Origin: Guadua angustifolia
Taxonomy: Eukaryota; Streptophyta; Magnoliopsida; Poales; Poaceae
Direction: 5' to 3'
DNA length: 64,000 bases
Assembly (NCBI GenBank): GCA_036346375.1
Contig: CM070520.1
Span: forward strand, 44,659,854-44,723,853
Numbering within the stretch: the stretch's first letter is position 1; every line of letters starts with the position of its first letter. Of the stretch, positions 43,927-54,159 are shown one piece after another. Made by a program: the position numbers and the translations under genes. The notes under the pieces are model-generated. The model did no database searches. It had not been told where the DNA came from and saw nothing but the letters and a program-made list of their open reading frames with translations.

Positions 43927-44680
43927 ATTAAGTTCTGACTGGGTGATATGTACTTCAAACTCTTATGGTCCGTATATATCTCACATCTGTTTCCAATAAG
44001 ATAATGACGCCATATCTTTAAAGCATGCACTACGACATCTAATTCCAGATCATGCGTCGGATAATTTCCTTCATGCGGCCTCAACTGCCTTGACGCGTAG
44101 GCCACTACCTTGCCATTCTGCATCAATACACAACCAAGACCTTGTCTTGAGGCGTCGCAATAAATGTCAAAGCTACACTGCACATTAGGCAATACTAACA
44201 CCGATGTAGATGTTAACCGCTTCTTTAGCTCCTGAAAACTGTTTTCGCACTCTGGCGTCCATGCAAACTTCTTCTCCTTTTTCAACAATTGCGTAAGAGG
44301 TCTAGCAATCGTCGAAAATCCTTCTATGAATCGATGGTAATATCCCACCATTCCTAGAAAACTACGGTTTGGAGTAGCTTGTCTTTGTTGCTCCCAATGC
44401 AATCTGACTTCCACTTTACTTGGATCCACAGCAACTCCCTTAGCAGTCATTACATGACCAAGGAATTCCACTTTTTCCTTCCAAAAATCACATTTGCTGA
44501 ATTTAGCATACAACTGCTGCCCTCGCAACTTTTCTAGAACCAATCTCAGATGTTCTGCATGCTCCTCTTCTGATTTGGAGTACACAAGGATATCGTCTAT
44601 GAAGACAACCACAAATTTATCCAAATACTCCATGAACACCTTATTCATCATATTCATGAAAATATGCAGTGTCACTAGCT
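43923..44680 (-). pseudogene. pol: Pol of element C: second half of RT and RNase H
   Basis: The RT frame starts abruptly at [19 protein letters not shown], just before the catalytic [10 protein letters not shown]. Everything upstream (protease and RT fingers) is absent. It continues with [19 protein letters not shown], a slightly altered linker, [20 protein letters not shown] and RNase H ([29 protein letters not shown]). It then shifts frame near 43925 into the next segment. Confidence 0.88.
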
Positions 44681-45016
44681 AGTACACACCGATCATATCG
44701 GTTTGGACCATAACCATGTGGTAACTAAAAATTTTAATTCAGAGTTCTGCCCAACATGCCCTTTATTACAAAAGTTGGGCCCATAGGTCATATAGCAACG
44801 AAAACATTAAGCTGTTCCATAAACTAGATAAAGCATGAACTAGAAATACGCAATCCTAGACGTCTAAACCATCCTCCTCTTCACAGACTTCACCGCAGAT
44901 GTCGAACTGTGGGTCGCAAGCTCTTGGATAGTTATCTCCGCCCTCCTGATCTTGGTTAGCGGTGAGAGAATCGTTTTCTTGCGGATCAGCGACAGCATCG
45001 ATGTCAATCATTTCTA
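44681..45016 (-). other. Unrelated ~336-bp segment replacing protease and 5' half of RT in element C
   Basis: Homology to elements A and B stops at about 45016 (after gag NTTEVVL) and resumes at about 44680. In B the equivalent interval is about 0.9 kb. On the minus strand gag reads on into an acidic tail (EMIDIDAVADPQEND, EGGDNYPRACDPQFDICGEV, CEEEDGLDV) and stops at 44856. About 175 bp of AT-rich, untranslated-looking sequence follows. The origin is unknown; it could be a captured gene end or filler at a deletion. Confidence 0.7.
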
Positions 45017-46202
45017 GCACAACCTCTGTGGTGTTCTGGACCTCGTCTATCGTGATGTGGTTGACCCTTCCTCGCATTGCTGTGTGAGGTGATGCTCCTG
45101 ACTGCACTGGTACTCGATTACCTCCTGTCACCGGAGCTGTAGCTGGAGTAGTGCTTAAATTGAAGCGGACTAGAGTAACATTTCCCTTCTTCGGACACTT
45201 GTTGGCGAAATGTCCTAGCTCATTGCAAGAGAAACATTTCTTGACAGCAGACTGCTGACTTCCGGCTGGTGCGTTGCCTCCTGGTGCCGGCGTTTGAAAA
45301 TTCTGACTAGCGGGGCGAGGTGATGGTGATGATGCCCTGCTTGGCAACTGAGGTTGAATCCTAGCAAACTGTTGAGGAGTCATCCTTAGCCTAAACCGAC
45401 TAGGCTGTCCTGCCTGACTAGCCATTCTGCGCTTACGATCTTCACCCAACTCCTTGCGCTTATCTTCAAGGATCAAAGCCTTGTTGACTAACTCTTGGAA
45501 ATCAGGGAAATTGTGGGTGATCAGTCCCACTTGCAGTCCAGAGTGTAGTCCTTTCAGAAAATGGGATTGCCTGGCCTTATCTGTAGCCACATCCTCAGGT
45601 GCATATTGTGCCAACTGTGTGAACTTATTCAAGTACTCTGCCACTGACTGGCCCCCTTGCTTCAAAGCTCTAAACTCCTCTTTCTTAAGGTCCATCATTC
45701 CTTCCGGCACATGATATTGACTTTAAGGCATTGAAAACTCTTCGAGTAATCTCTGTGGTGCTTCATGTCTTTGCACAATAGTTCTCCCACCATTCTCGGC
45801 AGTTCCTTCTAGCTGATGCGAAGCATACAACACCTTCTCATTACCTTCACATTGTGTAATATGCAGTTTCCTCTCAATGGTCCTCAACCAATCATCGGCC
45901 TCTAAAGGGTTGGCATTGCCCGAGAATGTTGGTGGGCGGGTCCTCATAAAATCAGACAACTTAGAATGAGAACGTTGCCCATTGTTGCCTTGTTGCGCAT
46001 TGTTGTGGCCTGCAGCTTGATTAGTCATGCTTTGCATTTGCTGCATCATGGTTTGCATGAGCTGAGTCTGCGCTGCTAGGAAAGCTCCTAAGTTTTGCAT
46101 GTCCACTGGCGGTGCTGGCTGCAGTGGCGTTCCATCATTGGGATTATCATTCCGACAAAGGTCACTTCCTGACGCTCCATTGTTACCACGAGTGTTCACC
46201 AT
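45017..46202 (-). pseudogene. gag: Gag of element C (one frameshift)
   Basis: The ATG at 46202, directly after CAG, starts MVNTRGNNGASGSD. The same opening as in A and B follows (NLGAFLAAQTQLMQTMMQQM, then KLSDFMRTRPPTFSGNANPL and DDWLRTIERKL). The frame breaks near 45725 and resumes at 45710 with MDLKKEEFRALKQGGQSVAE, YLNKFTQLAQYAPEDVATDK, GLITHNFPDFQELVNKALIL, a Ser/Pro/Gln-rich region and an intact knuckle CFSCNELGHFANKC (about 45192-45235). This is the best-preserved gag in the window. After NTTEVVL it runs into the foreign acidic tail. Confidence 0.9.
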
Positions 46203-46535
46203 CTGCTTGGTTGATTCTTGGGTTAGGGAAGATAGAAATAGCATAGATAAGATGCAAGAATTCCTAAAGCGGGGAAGATAGGTTAAACCCAAACTTTATT
46301 ATCTTTATTACTTATAATTGGTATGGCTGCTTGCAAAAGCCTAAGGGCTATGCAACACATACTGCACACCCAGCAAACATTAAGATCCAAACTAAACACG
46401 CAACCTTAACGTCTATTACAATGGGTAAGGCTATTCTTATTGACACGACTCTACACTTTGAGCCTCAACTTAACTCTAAGACTCTTATTCTTCCAGCCAT
46501 CCCCACGGAACTTCGGTGGGTACAGGCGGGTGGAG
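46203..46535 (-). other. Leader between extra frame and gag, element C
   Basis: About 330 bp without a gene. It ends on the minus strand with a pyrimidine-containing stretch and CAG before the gag ATG. Confidence 0.5.
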
Positions 46536-47118
46536 TCAAGGCCGGCGCAAAGCCGATCTCGGTGTCCCTGGCCAGGATCGCTTCTGCTCCTCAGGCTCAA
46601 ACTTCATCTCCTCTGATGATGATGGTGTAGCGCGATCTTTCTCCTGTAATGCCACCTCGAGCTCCATGACTCTCTCCTTGTAAGCTACTCGGGTCTCGTG
46701 CAGTTCCTTTTCCGCAACTCTAAGTGCTTCATAGACCATCCTCAACTCTGCATCAGTGTCATGGGCATGGGCCTCTTAAGCAACTGCAAATCGTGCTAAG
46801 TGCACTGCAGTAGCATCCTCCTTTTCGTGTGACATATGAACACCAAGCATCTCGAACCATGGGGTGGAGTCGAAACACCGTGTCCTCCAACTTGTGATAG
46901 TAGTCATAGCAGATCCTCCATAGAGCAAGTCGCGATGCCTCCTGGATATCCATCTCCCAAGTGGCCCTTCTCACCGTGATACTGATAGGTTGGCTTGTTT
47001 TTTCACCGTCTCTTGCGTAGATTAGAAGCTTGCACACCATTCCTCTTGTGGCTCCATTGACGATCCAACTTCGGTCCTGATACGTTGGTTTGGCGAAGCC
47101 TCCCAAAACGTGGAGCAC
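46536..47118 (-). pseudogene. Extra leader reading frame(s) of element C
   Basis: Two adjoining minus-strand frames. 47118-46759 contains QDRSWIVNGATRGMVCKLLI, ATWEMDIQEASRLALWRICY and DYYHKLEDTVFRLHPMVRDA. 46745-46536 contains MRMVYEALRVAEKELHETRV and AYKERVMELEVALQEKDRAT, a strongly predicted-looking coiled coil. Together they resemble one protein: a globular helical part followed by a coiled coil, ahead of gag. Element B has a comparable but more damaged leader frame. Similar leader proteins occur in other plant Ty3 elements as far as I recall. The function is unknown. Confidence 0.55.
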
Positions 47119-47378
47119 CCTCCAGAGCTCCGTTGCGTAGCCACCCTCTACGTATGACTGTGTCCTCCTTATCTATTTAGAAAAGAAATAGATAAGTTCT
47201 CCATCTTCAAATGGCCACTCCGAAAAATTTAAGATAGATTTCAGCAAAGGTAAGGAGCGGAGAATAAGATGAGTTGAGAGTGTTGTATTAATCAAATTGT
47301 GGTTTTTCCTTTAGAAAATAGTTTTGGACTGCCTAAGATACCACTATGCTCACTAGGGCCAAGACCTACAGTCAGTAT

Positions 47379-47390
47379 GCTCTGATACCA
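47379..47390 (-). other. Primer binding site of element C
   Basis: The complement of TGGTATCAGAGC, four bases from the LTR edge at 47395. Confidence 0.92.
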
Positions 47391-47394
47391 CCTC

Positions 47395-48622
47395 TGTAAG
47401 GTCCCGAATTCACCAATTCGAATCCACCGTGTTTTACCGCACTAGTCCCAGGATCAATGCTAGTGCACACAGCTTAACATCGGTAAGCATCACATCATAC
47501 ACAACGATAAGAATAATAAGACTTCATGTATTCAATATAACGAGTGTATGACCTTATGATCACTTACATTATTCAGCCACATGGGCTATACTGAAAGTAA
47601 ACTTAGACAAATGCAGTGAAAAATATAGCAAAAGACGTAGATGTCCCATCAGCACACCACAGGCGACTGACAAGGATTGGCCTAGTGACTCGCGTCCACC
47701 TGAAAGTCCTCCTCCAATACTGGCGATGATTCCCCCACTGTTGTTGGTTGTTAAGCAAGGGTGAGTACAACAGCACGTACTCAACAAGTTGTGCACAGAA
47801 TGCAATTCTATTATAGCTATATGCAGGCTTATTCCAAAGGAATGGCTAAGGGTTATTTGTAGTAAAGCAGCATTTAAGAATACATACAATACATAGATTA
47901 AAAAGATAGTAAAACAAATAATAACAATAATAGATTCAAAGATTCTCAAGTAAATCAAGTTTCCACCTAAGTCAAGTTCAATTATCCACATGGCATCCGG
48001 CCATCCCATCCCATTATCCATTTTTAATTAACTACCCCTTGACTGTAATTCCCGAGCATTGCTCAATATCGTGAGCACGGCTATCTGAATAGTTTGTACA
48101 CTCGGTAGAGGTTATGCACTTTACCCACATGATACAACCATGCACCACACAGGCGAATGATTATAACAAAGCCTTTACAATGCATCCCCTTAAACTAGTG
48201 CTACCCGCTGAGGTTTTAACACTGAAGAGTTACACCACCACAACAGGGCCCCCCTCTTGCGCCATGTGAGTTTCCTCCGTACACCCGGACTCACACCACC
48301 ACGATAGCACTCAAGCTAAGATTTTGCAAATTATTTAGCTAGGCTGCCCCATAACAGACATGTGGTTGCACGATTGACTCAGGTCAAAGGCTCCCAAGGT
48401 TAAGTCCTTAAGATTGATTAAAGCAAGACTTGCACATACCCTCTACCCATCGGGCCCACCCTGGCACACCTGCCCTTGCCACTTGCTTCAATCGAAGTGA
48501 TTACCAACCCAGTTGATTACCAAGCACCACGTGCTATACACAAGTCAACATCGTTGTGTGACCTCCTCGCCACAACAATTCAATCTCATCGTGTGACCAC
48601 ACATGACACACAAATTCATATC
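47395..48622 (-). repeat. 5' LTR of element C, partial (cut by the Tat element)
   Basis: Aligns base for base with 39041-40267 of the other LTR with few differences, keeps the proper TG/CA terminus, and stops at …TTCATATC (48622). There TGTCGACGACCGG of the Tat LTR begins. Hairpin at 47439-47466, mid-LTR block about 48040-48137. Confidence 0.93.
47439..47466 (-). other. Conserved hairpin near LTR 3' end (element C, right LTR)
   Basis: GCACTAG, 14 bases, CTAGTGC, identical to 39085-39112. Confidence 0.7.
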
Positions 48623-49635
48623 TGTCGACGACCGGGATCGTCAACTGCAAAAATGAGACAGGGGGTTTAAGTGATTAGGGACCCAGACCGAGCTTGGCTC
48701 AAGCGAGGGGATTAAGTCGTAATTGGCGGAGGTCGAAGCTAGACGACAACGAGCACGAGACAGGGGGTTTATACTGGTTCGAGCCCCCAGCGAGGGTAAT
48801 AGCTCTACTCCAGTCGCCTTGCGGCGGTGCTCTTTTCTGTTGATTGAGTCTGTTGGGTGTTTCTGACTTAAAGCAACAATGGCTATGGCTAATGCTCAAG
48901 CTCTTGGCGTGTGTGAGTTGTAGACTTCGTGTCCCTCAAGGCTAGCGCTTAGTGGCCTTTATAACTCCCAGACGCATAGCAGTAGGAAGATTCAGGAAGT
49001 GGCCTTCATGCACGCCGAGTTTCGGCGATGAAGATTAGGACATCTTTGCACGCGTACTGCGCTGCCTCACGACCCGCTCCTTGAGCAACCGCGGGTCAAG
49101 CAGCTTGATCCAAGATCCAAGAGGCGGACAACGGCACCTAGGCGAGAGCTCACTTTCGAGCAGGAGTCGAGCAGGCGTTCTCGAGGCCAGCGCGTTCTAG
49201 GTCGGCGCCCGACGCACCAGTCGTGGTCGAAGGCCGCCTAAGCTCGAGAGATGCATTGGCCGTGTTCGGCCAGGTCAAGGGCGCCGACCCTCGTCGGCCC
49301 AGCCCCGAAGCTTAAGGTGGTGGCAAGCGGGCCGACCTTGAGGCTCCATAGCGGGGCCGACTCGGAATTCTGAGGTCGAGGTCGGGCGGATCGTGGCCAG
49401 CCGTGGATGATCGACACTGGCGCCTCTTGATCTCGGAACTCGTCTGGATCACGAGCGGTTGGCGACACACCTTGACTTCTCGAAACGCGGCCTAGGCCTT
49501 AATTGCGCTGTCAAATCACGGCGAGCGCCCTTGAGCGCGTGGTGCGGACTCGGTGTCGTGCGACCTATAAACCCGGAGACCACAGCGTCGTTGAAGGGTC
49601 CTCCCGATCGGCTTCCTCAAACTTCCGAGCTCAAG
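48623..49635 (-). repeat. 3' LTR of the Tat element; inner edge uncertain
   Basis: The outer end is clear: TGTCGACGACCGGGATCG starts exactly where the LTR of element C breaks off, and reversed it ends CGTCGACA. A TATA-like box for the minus strand lies at 48957-48964. The inner edge is placed near 49635 because a purine tract (minus strand GAGGGGAAAGGGAG, 49643-49656) precedes it. This edge is a guess, since the partner LTR is not in the window. Confidence 0.55.
48957..48964 (-). promoter_or_regulatory. Putative TATA box, Tat LTR
   Basis: TTATAAAG on the minus strand, about 334 bp from the LTR 3' end, which gives a plausible U3 of about 0.7 kb. Confidence 0.45.
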
Positions 49636-49675
49636 CGAAAACTCCCTTTCCCCTCGGCCAAAACGCGCGATTGCC

Positions 49676-52614
49676 ATGGCCAAGCTTGGGAGGAACATTT
49701 TGTCGCTTCGCAAGGATGAAGGAGCTCGAAACCACAGGGCTGCTCGACCCATTCACATGGCGGCCGCCCTTGCAATGAGCCGAAACCATGCCCCAGGATC
49801 GGCGAGATCGCTGCACCTGAGCATTACGTCCTCTTGACTGCGGACCCGGGAGGCGAGTTCCTCTCTGTAGTCCTCACCAGCTGCGAGATAGAGCTCATAA
49901 ACCTGGTGCCAAACTCAATTCTCACTCTCGCCATCTTTTCCCATCTGTGCAAGGGGTTCACGGGAATTCTTCCCAACCCCTCGCTCTTCTTCAGATTACT
50001 TGACCTCTTAGCTCCCGGGAAGGACCCAGTTGGTCGGGTGTCTCTACTTCGCCCGGTGGGGCTCAAGTGGTCCTTCCCAAGATCCAAGCTCGGGACTCCT
50101 GGGGCCATGGTCAAGCGATGGTTTTACCTCAAGAAAGGGGAGCTCGGCCGCGGCTTCTCTGAGGAAAGCCGTCGATGGGAAGAAAGACCCGGACACGGAC
50201 GACCCCGAGGCCGATGAAGAAGCCATTGCCGCCATCCACCTCTGCACCGAGCGCGGCCTCACCGGGTAGGCGATTGCCGTCGACTTCCTGCGGAGCCGGG
50301 TGTCTCCTTTGCGGAGGCGGGAGCACCCGTTCTACGAGATCCAAGGATGCGATGACTCGACCCGCGAGGGTACGTCTGGTACGCCCTGTCCCCTGCCTTG
50401 AGGTCTTGCTCGAGTCCCACCATCACGCTTCTCTGAGAATGGTTTCCTCCTTGCAGCGCCGAAGGAATCTTTGGTGGCCGCCAGGATGAATGAGATGTTC
50501 GGGAAACTGGCGCACAACTATTCCATGGGCGACTCGTGCCAAAGAGCATGCTTTCTGCCAAGGCGAGTAAGCCATCGACCAGCGGACCGAGGCGAAGCGA
50601 CCCGCGACCGCAATGACATTTTTCTCGCAGGACCACGGGGCTGCTTGACCACGGCCGGCGGATGCTCCCATTGCGGGATGGGCAAAACAGAAAGGGGAAA
50701 AAAGGCCTCCCCCTCCGGGCGGACCGCGGAGGCGAAAAACCCCACGTCGAGTGGGGGATCGAACCACAGTAGGATTCCCATGGCCAAGCCCGAGTCCATG
50801 CTCGGGTCCTTTAGCCGTTCAGCGTGTTTTTCCCTTCGTAGCCAGCCAGAGCCAAGCGGTGCAGGCGCGCCGCCAGTCTCGGGCCCCCACGGCTCGAAGT
50901 GCGGGCTCGGGCCCAGGATCTTGCTGCGACATCTCGGGGCCATCGGATGGCTCGAGGGCCGAGGCGGGCCAGCGGAAATGGAGTCCCAGGGTCGAGGCAA
51001 CAAGACACCGCACGGCCCTCGACCAGGCGAGGCGGTGATCCATGTAAGTTTTTCAACTTCGACCGCTCGCCCCCTTTGTGTCTTCTTAGCTTAGCGCTGT
51101 CGTTGATCGCGGGCCACGAGCACGTCAGCTCGAGACTTGCCGTCTTGGCGATAAACATTGTCGGGGCGAGTCCGAGTCGAGGAGGACACCTTCCGGTGGT
51201 CGGCGCGGTCTTGGCGCTGGGCCGGACCCCTCGAGGCCGCCAAGCCCGCCCTCGGAGGGTGAGTTCTACCAGCGGGTCGACGACCCGGACGAGGAGGAGG
51301 TCGAGCCCGCGACCAGCGCGGACTACTGACGCCGGGCGCGCATGGCGTAACCGCCCGATGACCTTCCAGGGCCACCACGGAGGAGGACGCCCGAGCCACG
51401 TGGTCGCGCCCGGGCGGCAGCTCGAGCTCCCAGACCCCAGCTCGGTCTTTGAGGCCGTTCAGCCGGCCCCGAAAATGATCGAGCGGCGGAGGGCCCTATG
51501 ACCTCGCTTAGATCTTGGTGCGTCGGACGCCGAGGCCGCAGCCCCAGTCATGAAGGTGGGGATGCATTGGTGACCGGCCACCGTCCCCTTAGTGCCGGGA
51601 GGCGAGCGAGGTTAAACCATGGAGCCTTGGGACTAACTGCCGCCACGCCCTCCCGTTGACGAGCTGATCCTCACAGGAGAGCGAGAAGACGAGCCGCCTT
51701 GGGCGGGGCCCAAACTCAGCCCAAGCTCCCCCGATGTGGCGGCGAGGCGACCTCTACCGCCTTGCAGCGGCCGGACGAGGAGGAGAGATCCCATAGCCGT
51801 GTCGGCGACCGCGAGGAGTTCACCGCGCCGCTGGAGGGCCATCTCGTGAGGTAAGGTCTTCCGCTCCCAAGTAGTTTGAAGTCTGGTTTATACATTTCTC
51901 ATCTTTGGGCCACTCACCTTGTCGTGAAGGTGATCGCCCATGCTTCTCAGGGCCGAGGCCTCCAAGAGCACGCCGGCGTGCTAGGGGGCTCTGAATCTTG
52001 ATAGGCGCGGGAGGCCGAAAGCACGCCGGGCTCATCAGGGACCATCGAGGTCGAGCAGATGGCCAGGGCTCGGCGACTGCAGCCGGACAATGGCGGGCGG
52101 GAGGTAGCTATCTTGGCCAGAGCTCGAGGAGACCAGGGGCCTCCGGCCTTGCACGGCAGCAAAGCCGTGGAGCAAGCCTTCGCTTGTCCAAGGCCCTCGA
52201 GGAGGAGGCGGACTAAGGTTGAAGCCACAGGAGAAGGCCGCCATGAGCGGCGTCGCTCCCGAGGCGTCCCCGAGCTCGAGGCAAGGTCACTGGGCTCGAG
52301 GAGAAGCTTGGCGTGCTTGGCAAAGGCGATCGAGGACAGCGAGGCCAAGGTCGAGTCATTGGAGAAGGCCGCCCTGAGCGATCGTCTTCCTCGGTGAGGG
52401 TGCCCTATCGGGCTCGAGACCAAGGTCTCGGAGCTCGAAGGAGGCTCAGCCCCAAGAAGATGGCGACAAGTGCCATGGCCCAGCTCAAGGCGAGCGCCAT
52501 AGAGCAGCGGGCGCCTCAAGAAGCCCTTCAGTGCGAGGCGAGCTCTCGTCCCTGCACGCCAAAATCGCCGAGCTCGAGCAGGAGAAGCTTGACCGCGAGA
52601 TGGCCGACCTGTAG
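49676..52614 (+). pseudogene. Antisense extra ORF of the Tat element (gypsy-type transposon domain plus coiled coil), broken
   Basis: This gene is on the strand opposite to pol, between pol and the 3' LTR. Near 49815-50140 one frame reads EHYVLLTADPGGEFLSVVLT, then INLVPNSILTLAIFSHLCKG, FTGILPNPSLFFRLLDLLAP and VKRWFYLK. This order (a start like 'F..F.SH/C', NPNSI, the LCE/LCKGF block, FF, and W.WFY) resembles the Pfam family called putative gypsy-type transposon (PF04195). Frames change often after 50140. The last part (about 51990-52614) holds repeats of AKAIEDSEAKVESLEKAA type, typical of a coiled coil, and ends at 52614. Antisense ORFs downstream of pol are known in Grande and Retand-type elements. 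The function is unknown. Minus-strand frames here (for example 50518-51003) are shadows. Confidence 0.62.
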
Positions 52615-53147
52615 AGAAAGTGCCCAACATAGAACTCTAGTGGAGTAGAATGTACATAGGAAGGACAAACCCTTTTTGCGTTAATCCGCTTAGCCGAAGT
52701 TCCGTGGCGTGTATCCGTTCTGCCTTTGGTCGCGCTCCTTAAGTCATTTGCCGGCTACCTGCCCTTATCCGGCCAGATTGGGTGCAAGGTCGAACAACGT
52801 CGGCCTTGGACACAAGACTTAAACGTGAGCAAGCGATCGCGACACAGCAAGTGAAGAAGATGTCGAGAGAGAATGACACAAGCAAGAAACTTGCGGGTGG
52901 CGTTAACATTACGACCTCGAGCCCGTGTACTGCCCATCGTTATAACGTCGCGACTTACGGCTCGAGCTAGCTGGATTGCGAAGTGTGGGCTTACGGTTAG
53001 CCCGACCACCAGGAGCGAGCGTGGATCGCGCGATGTGAAGACCAAGGGGGAGTACGTAGGGTTCGAAAGGCATCGGGCAACAATTACGATATTCATAAAC
53101 GAGAAAGAGAGAACGAAATAGACTTTATTGAAATTCAGGTAAAGGGG
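52615..53147. other. Tat region between antisense ORF and pol end, no gene seen
   Basis: About 530 bp separating two convergent reading frames. Nothing recognisable, apart from a short AATAAA-like context on the minus strand (53121-53135) just beyond the pol stop. Confidence 0.5.
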
Positions 53148-53234
53148 TTACACATAAAACTTTCGAAGTTGATCTATGTTCCACGAGCTAGAGCTCTCTC
53201 GCCATCGGGCATCGCTAGGCTAGTAAGCCCAGGC
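53148..53234 (-). pseudogene. pol: Tat pol, last 28 codons, separated from the rest by the CRM insertion
   Basis: The minus-strand frame is open from the CRM border at 53234 to a stop at 53148-53150. It reads LTSLAMPDGEE and SSWNIDQLRKFYV. A W-N-x-x-x-L-R-x-F-Y end is typical of Tat-lineage polyproteins. The upstream continuation begins at 60959 on the other side of the CRM element. Confidence 0.7.
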
Positions 53235-54146
53235 TGATGAGGACATCACTCCAATGCATCGCCGAGACTCCTCCGGTTGTGATGCAAGGACCCATCACAA
53301 AACACGAGCACGCACAATTGAATCAGCGGTGAGCTCGTTCCTAAGTGCCCGTGCTGATACTTGTGAGAATGGTATGCTACCTAATGATATTATTGATTAT
53401 ATTGTACTTAGGAACTTTGGAGAGGATCATGAAGGCCTTGGGAACCAGCAAGGGCCAGGAGGGAGGCAAGGAGGGAGTCCAATTCAAGTTGGAGGTCTAA
53501 TTCGTCTCGGAGTCGACTACCTCGGCCACCAGGAGCAGCGTTCACTAAAATCATCGCCCAGGCCACAAACGGGCTCCAATTTTGATGATCCACATATGCC
53601 TCGAAAGCTAAGGAGATAATCTTTACAATGGCACCAGTTTCACGTCATTTGGACTTCGGAGTCGACGGGAATTTACGTTGCAAGTTGGTGGACAGAATCT
53701 GTCCCAGGGTGCTGCGTCACCAATTTGGGCCGTTGGCCCATGTATCGTGTTGGAGTCCATCACGGATGCGTCTAGGGTTTCTAGGACGTCCCCTAGCCTT
53801 TATATCCAGTAGCCGCCGCTAGGGTTTGATTTGGGTTTTGCTTAGATTAATTCTGTCTTTGAACAGTGTCGCCGTTCATCGGTTTGTGAGACCCCAACTC
53901 GTGAGCTTCATCCTCAATTGCAAATTCAGTTGCATCTTTCTTGTTCTTGCTTGTGTTCTCGATTCATTGGCAGGGATTAGCCGTGGCGAGTCAACCGGGC
54001 AGCGCGGTTGATAACGAAGAGGACGCGTGGTGCTGCGATTGCGGGGGTTTTGATCGTGCCGATCAAGAAGCCGGATCGTGTGTGTCTCGCGCCGCCTAAT
54101 CGACTTATCCTCCACGGCGGAAGTTAGGGCAACACCATCCCCATCA
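53235..54146 (+). repeat. 5' LTR of the CRM-type element (912 bp)
   Basis: Matches 60055-60958 almost throughout, with a handful of short indels. The right edge …CCCCATCA is two bases before the primer site. Confidence 0.9.
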
Positions 54147-54148
54147 AG

Positions 54149-54159
54149 TGGTATCGAGC
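54149..54159 (+). other. Primer binding site of the CRM-type element
   Basis: TGGTATCGAGC, one base shorter than TGGTATCAGAGC, the initiator-tRNA complement. Either a variant or a damaged site. Confidence 0.7.

Larger units (their letters stand above)
39041..48622 (-). mobile_element. Element C: Tekay-type Ty3/gypsy chromovirus, reversed, right end interrupted
   Basis: On the minus strand: 5' LTR (47395 to 48622, then cut by the Tat element), primer site, leader with an extra frame, gag, a truncated pol lacking protease and the first half of RT, polypurine tract, 3' LTR (39041-42234). The two LTRs are almost identical over their shared 1.2 kb, so this is a fairly recent insertion. It sits in copia integrase. 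About 1.97 kb of the 5' LTR (the part matching 40268-42234) should lie to the right of the window. Confidence 0.93.

Noticed and set aside
50518..51003. 161-codon minus-strand frame in the Tat antisense ORF region
   Set aside because: It is opposite to the plus-strand frame with recognisable gypsy-type transposon and coiled-coil text, and has no domain. It is a shadow of GC-rich coding DNA.
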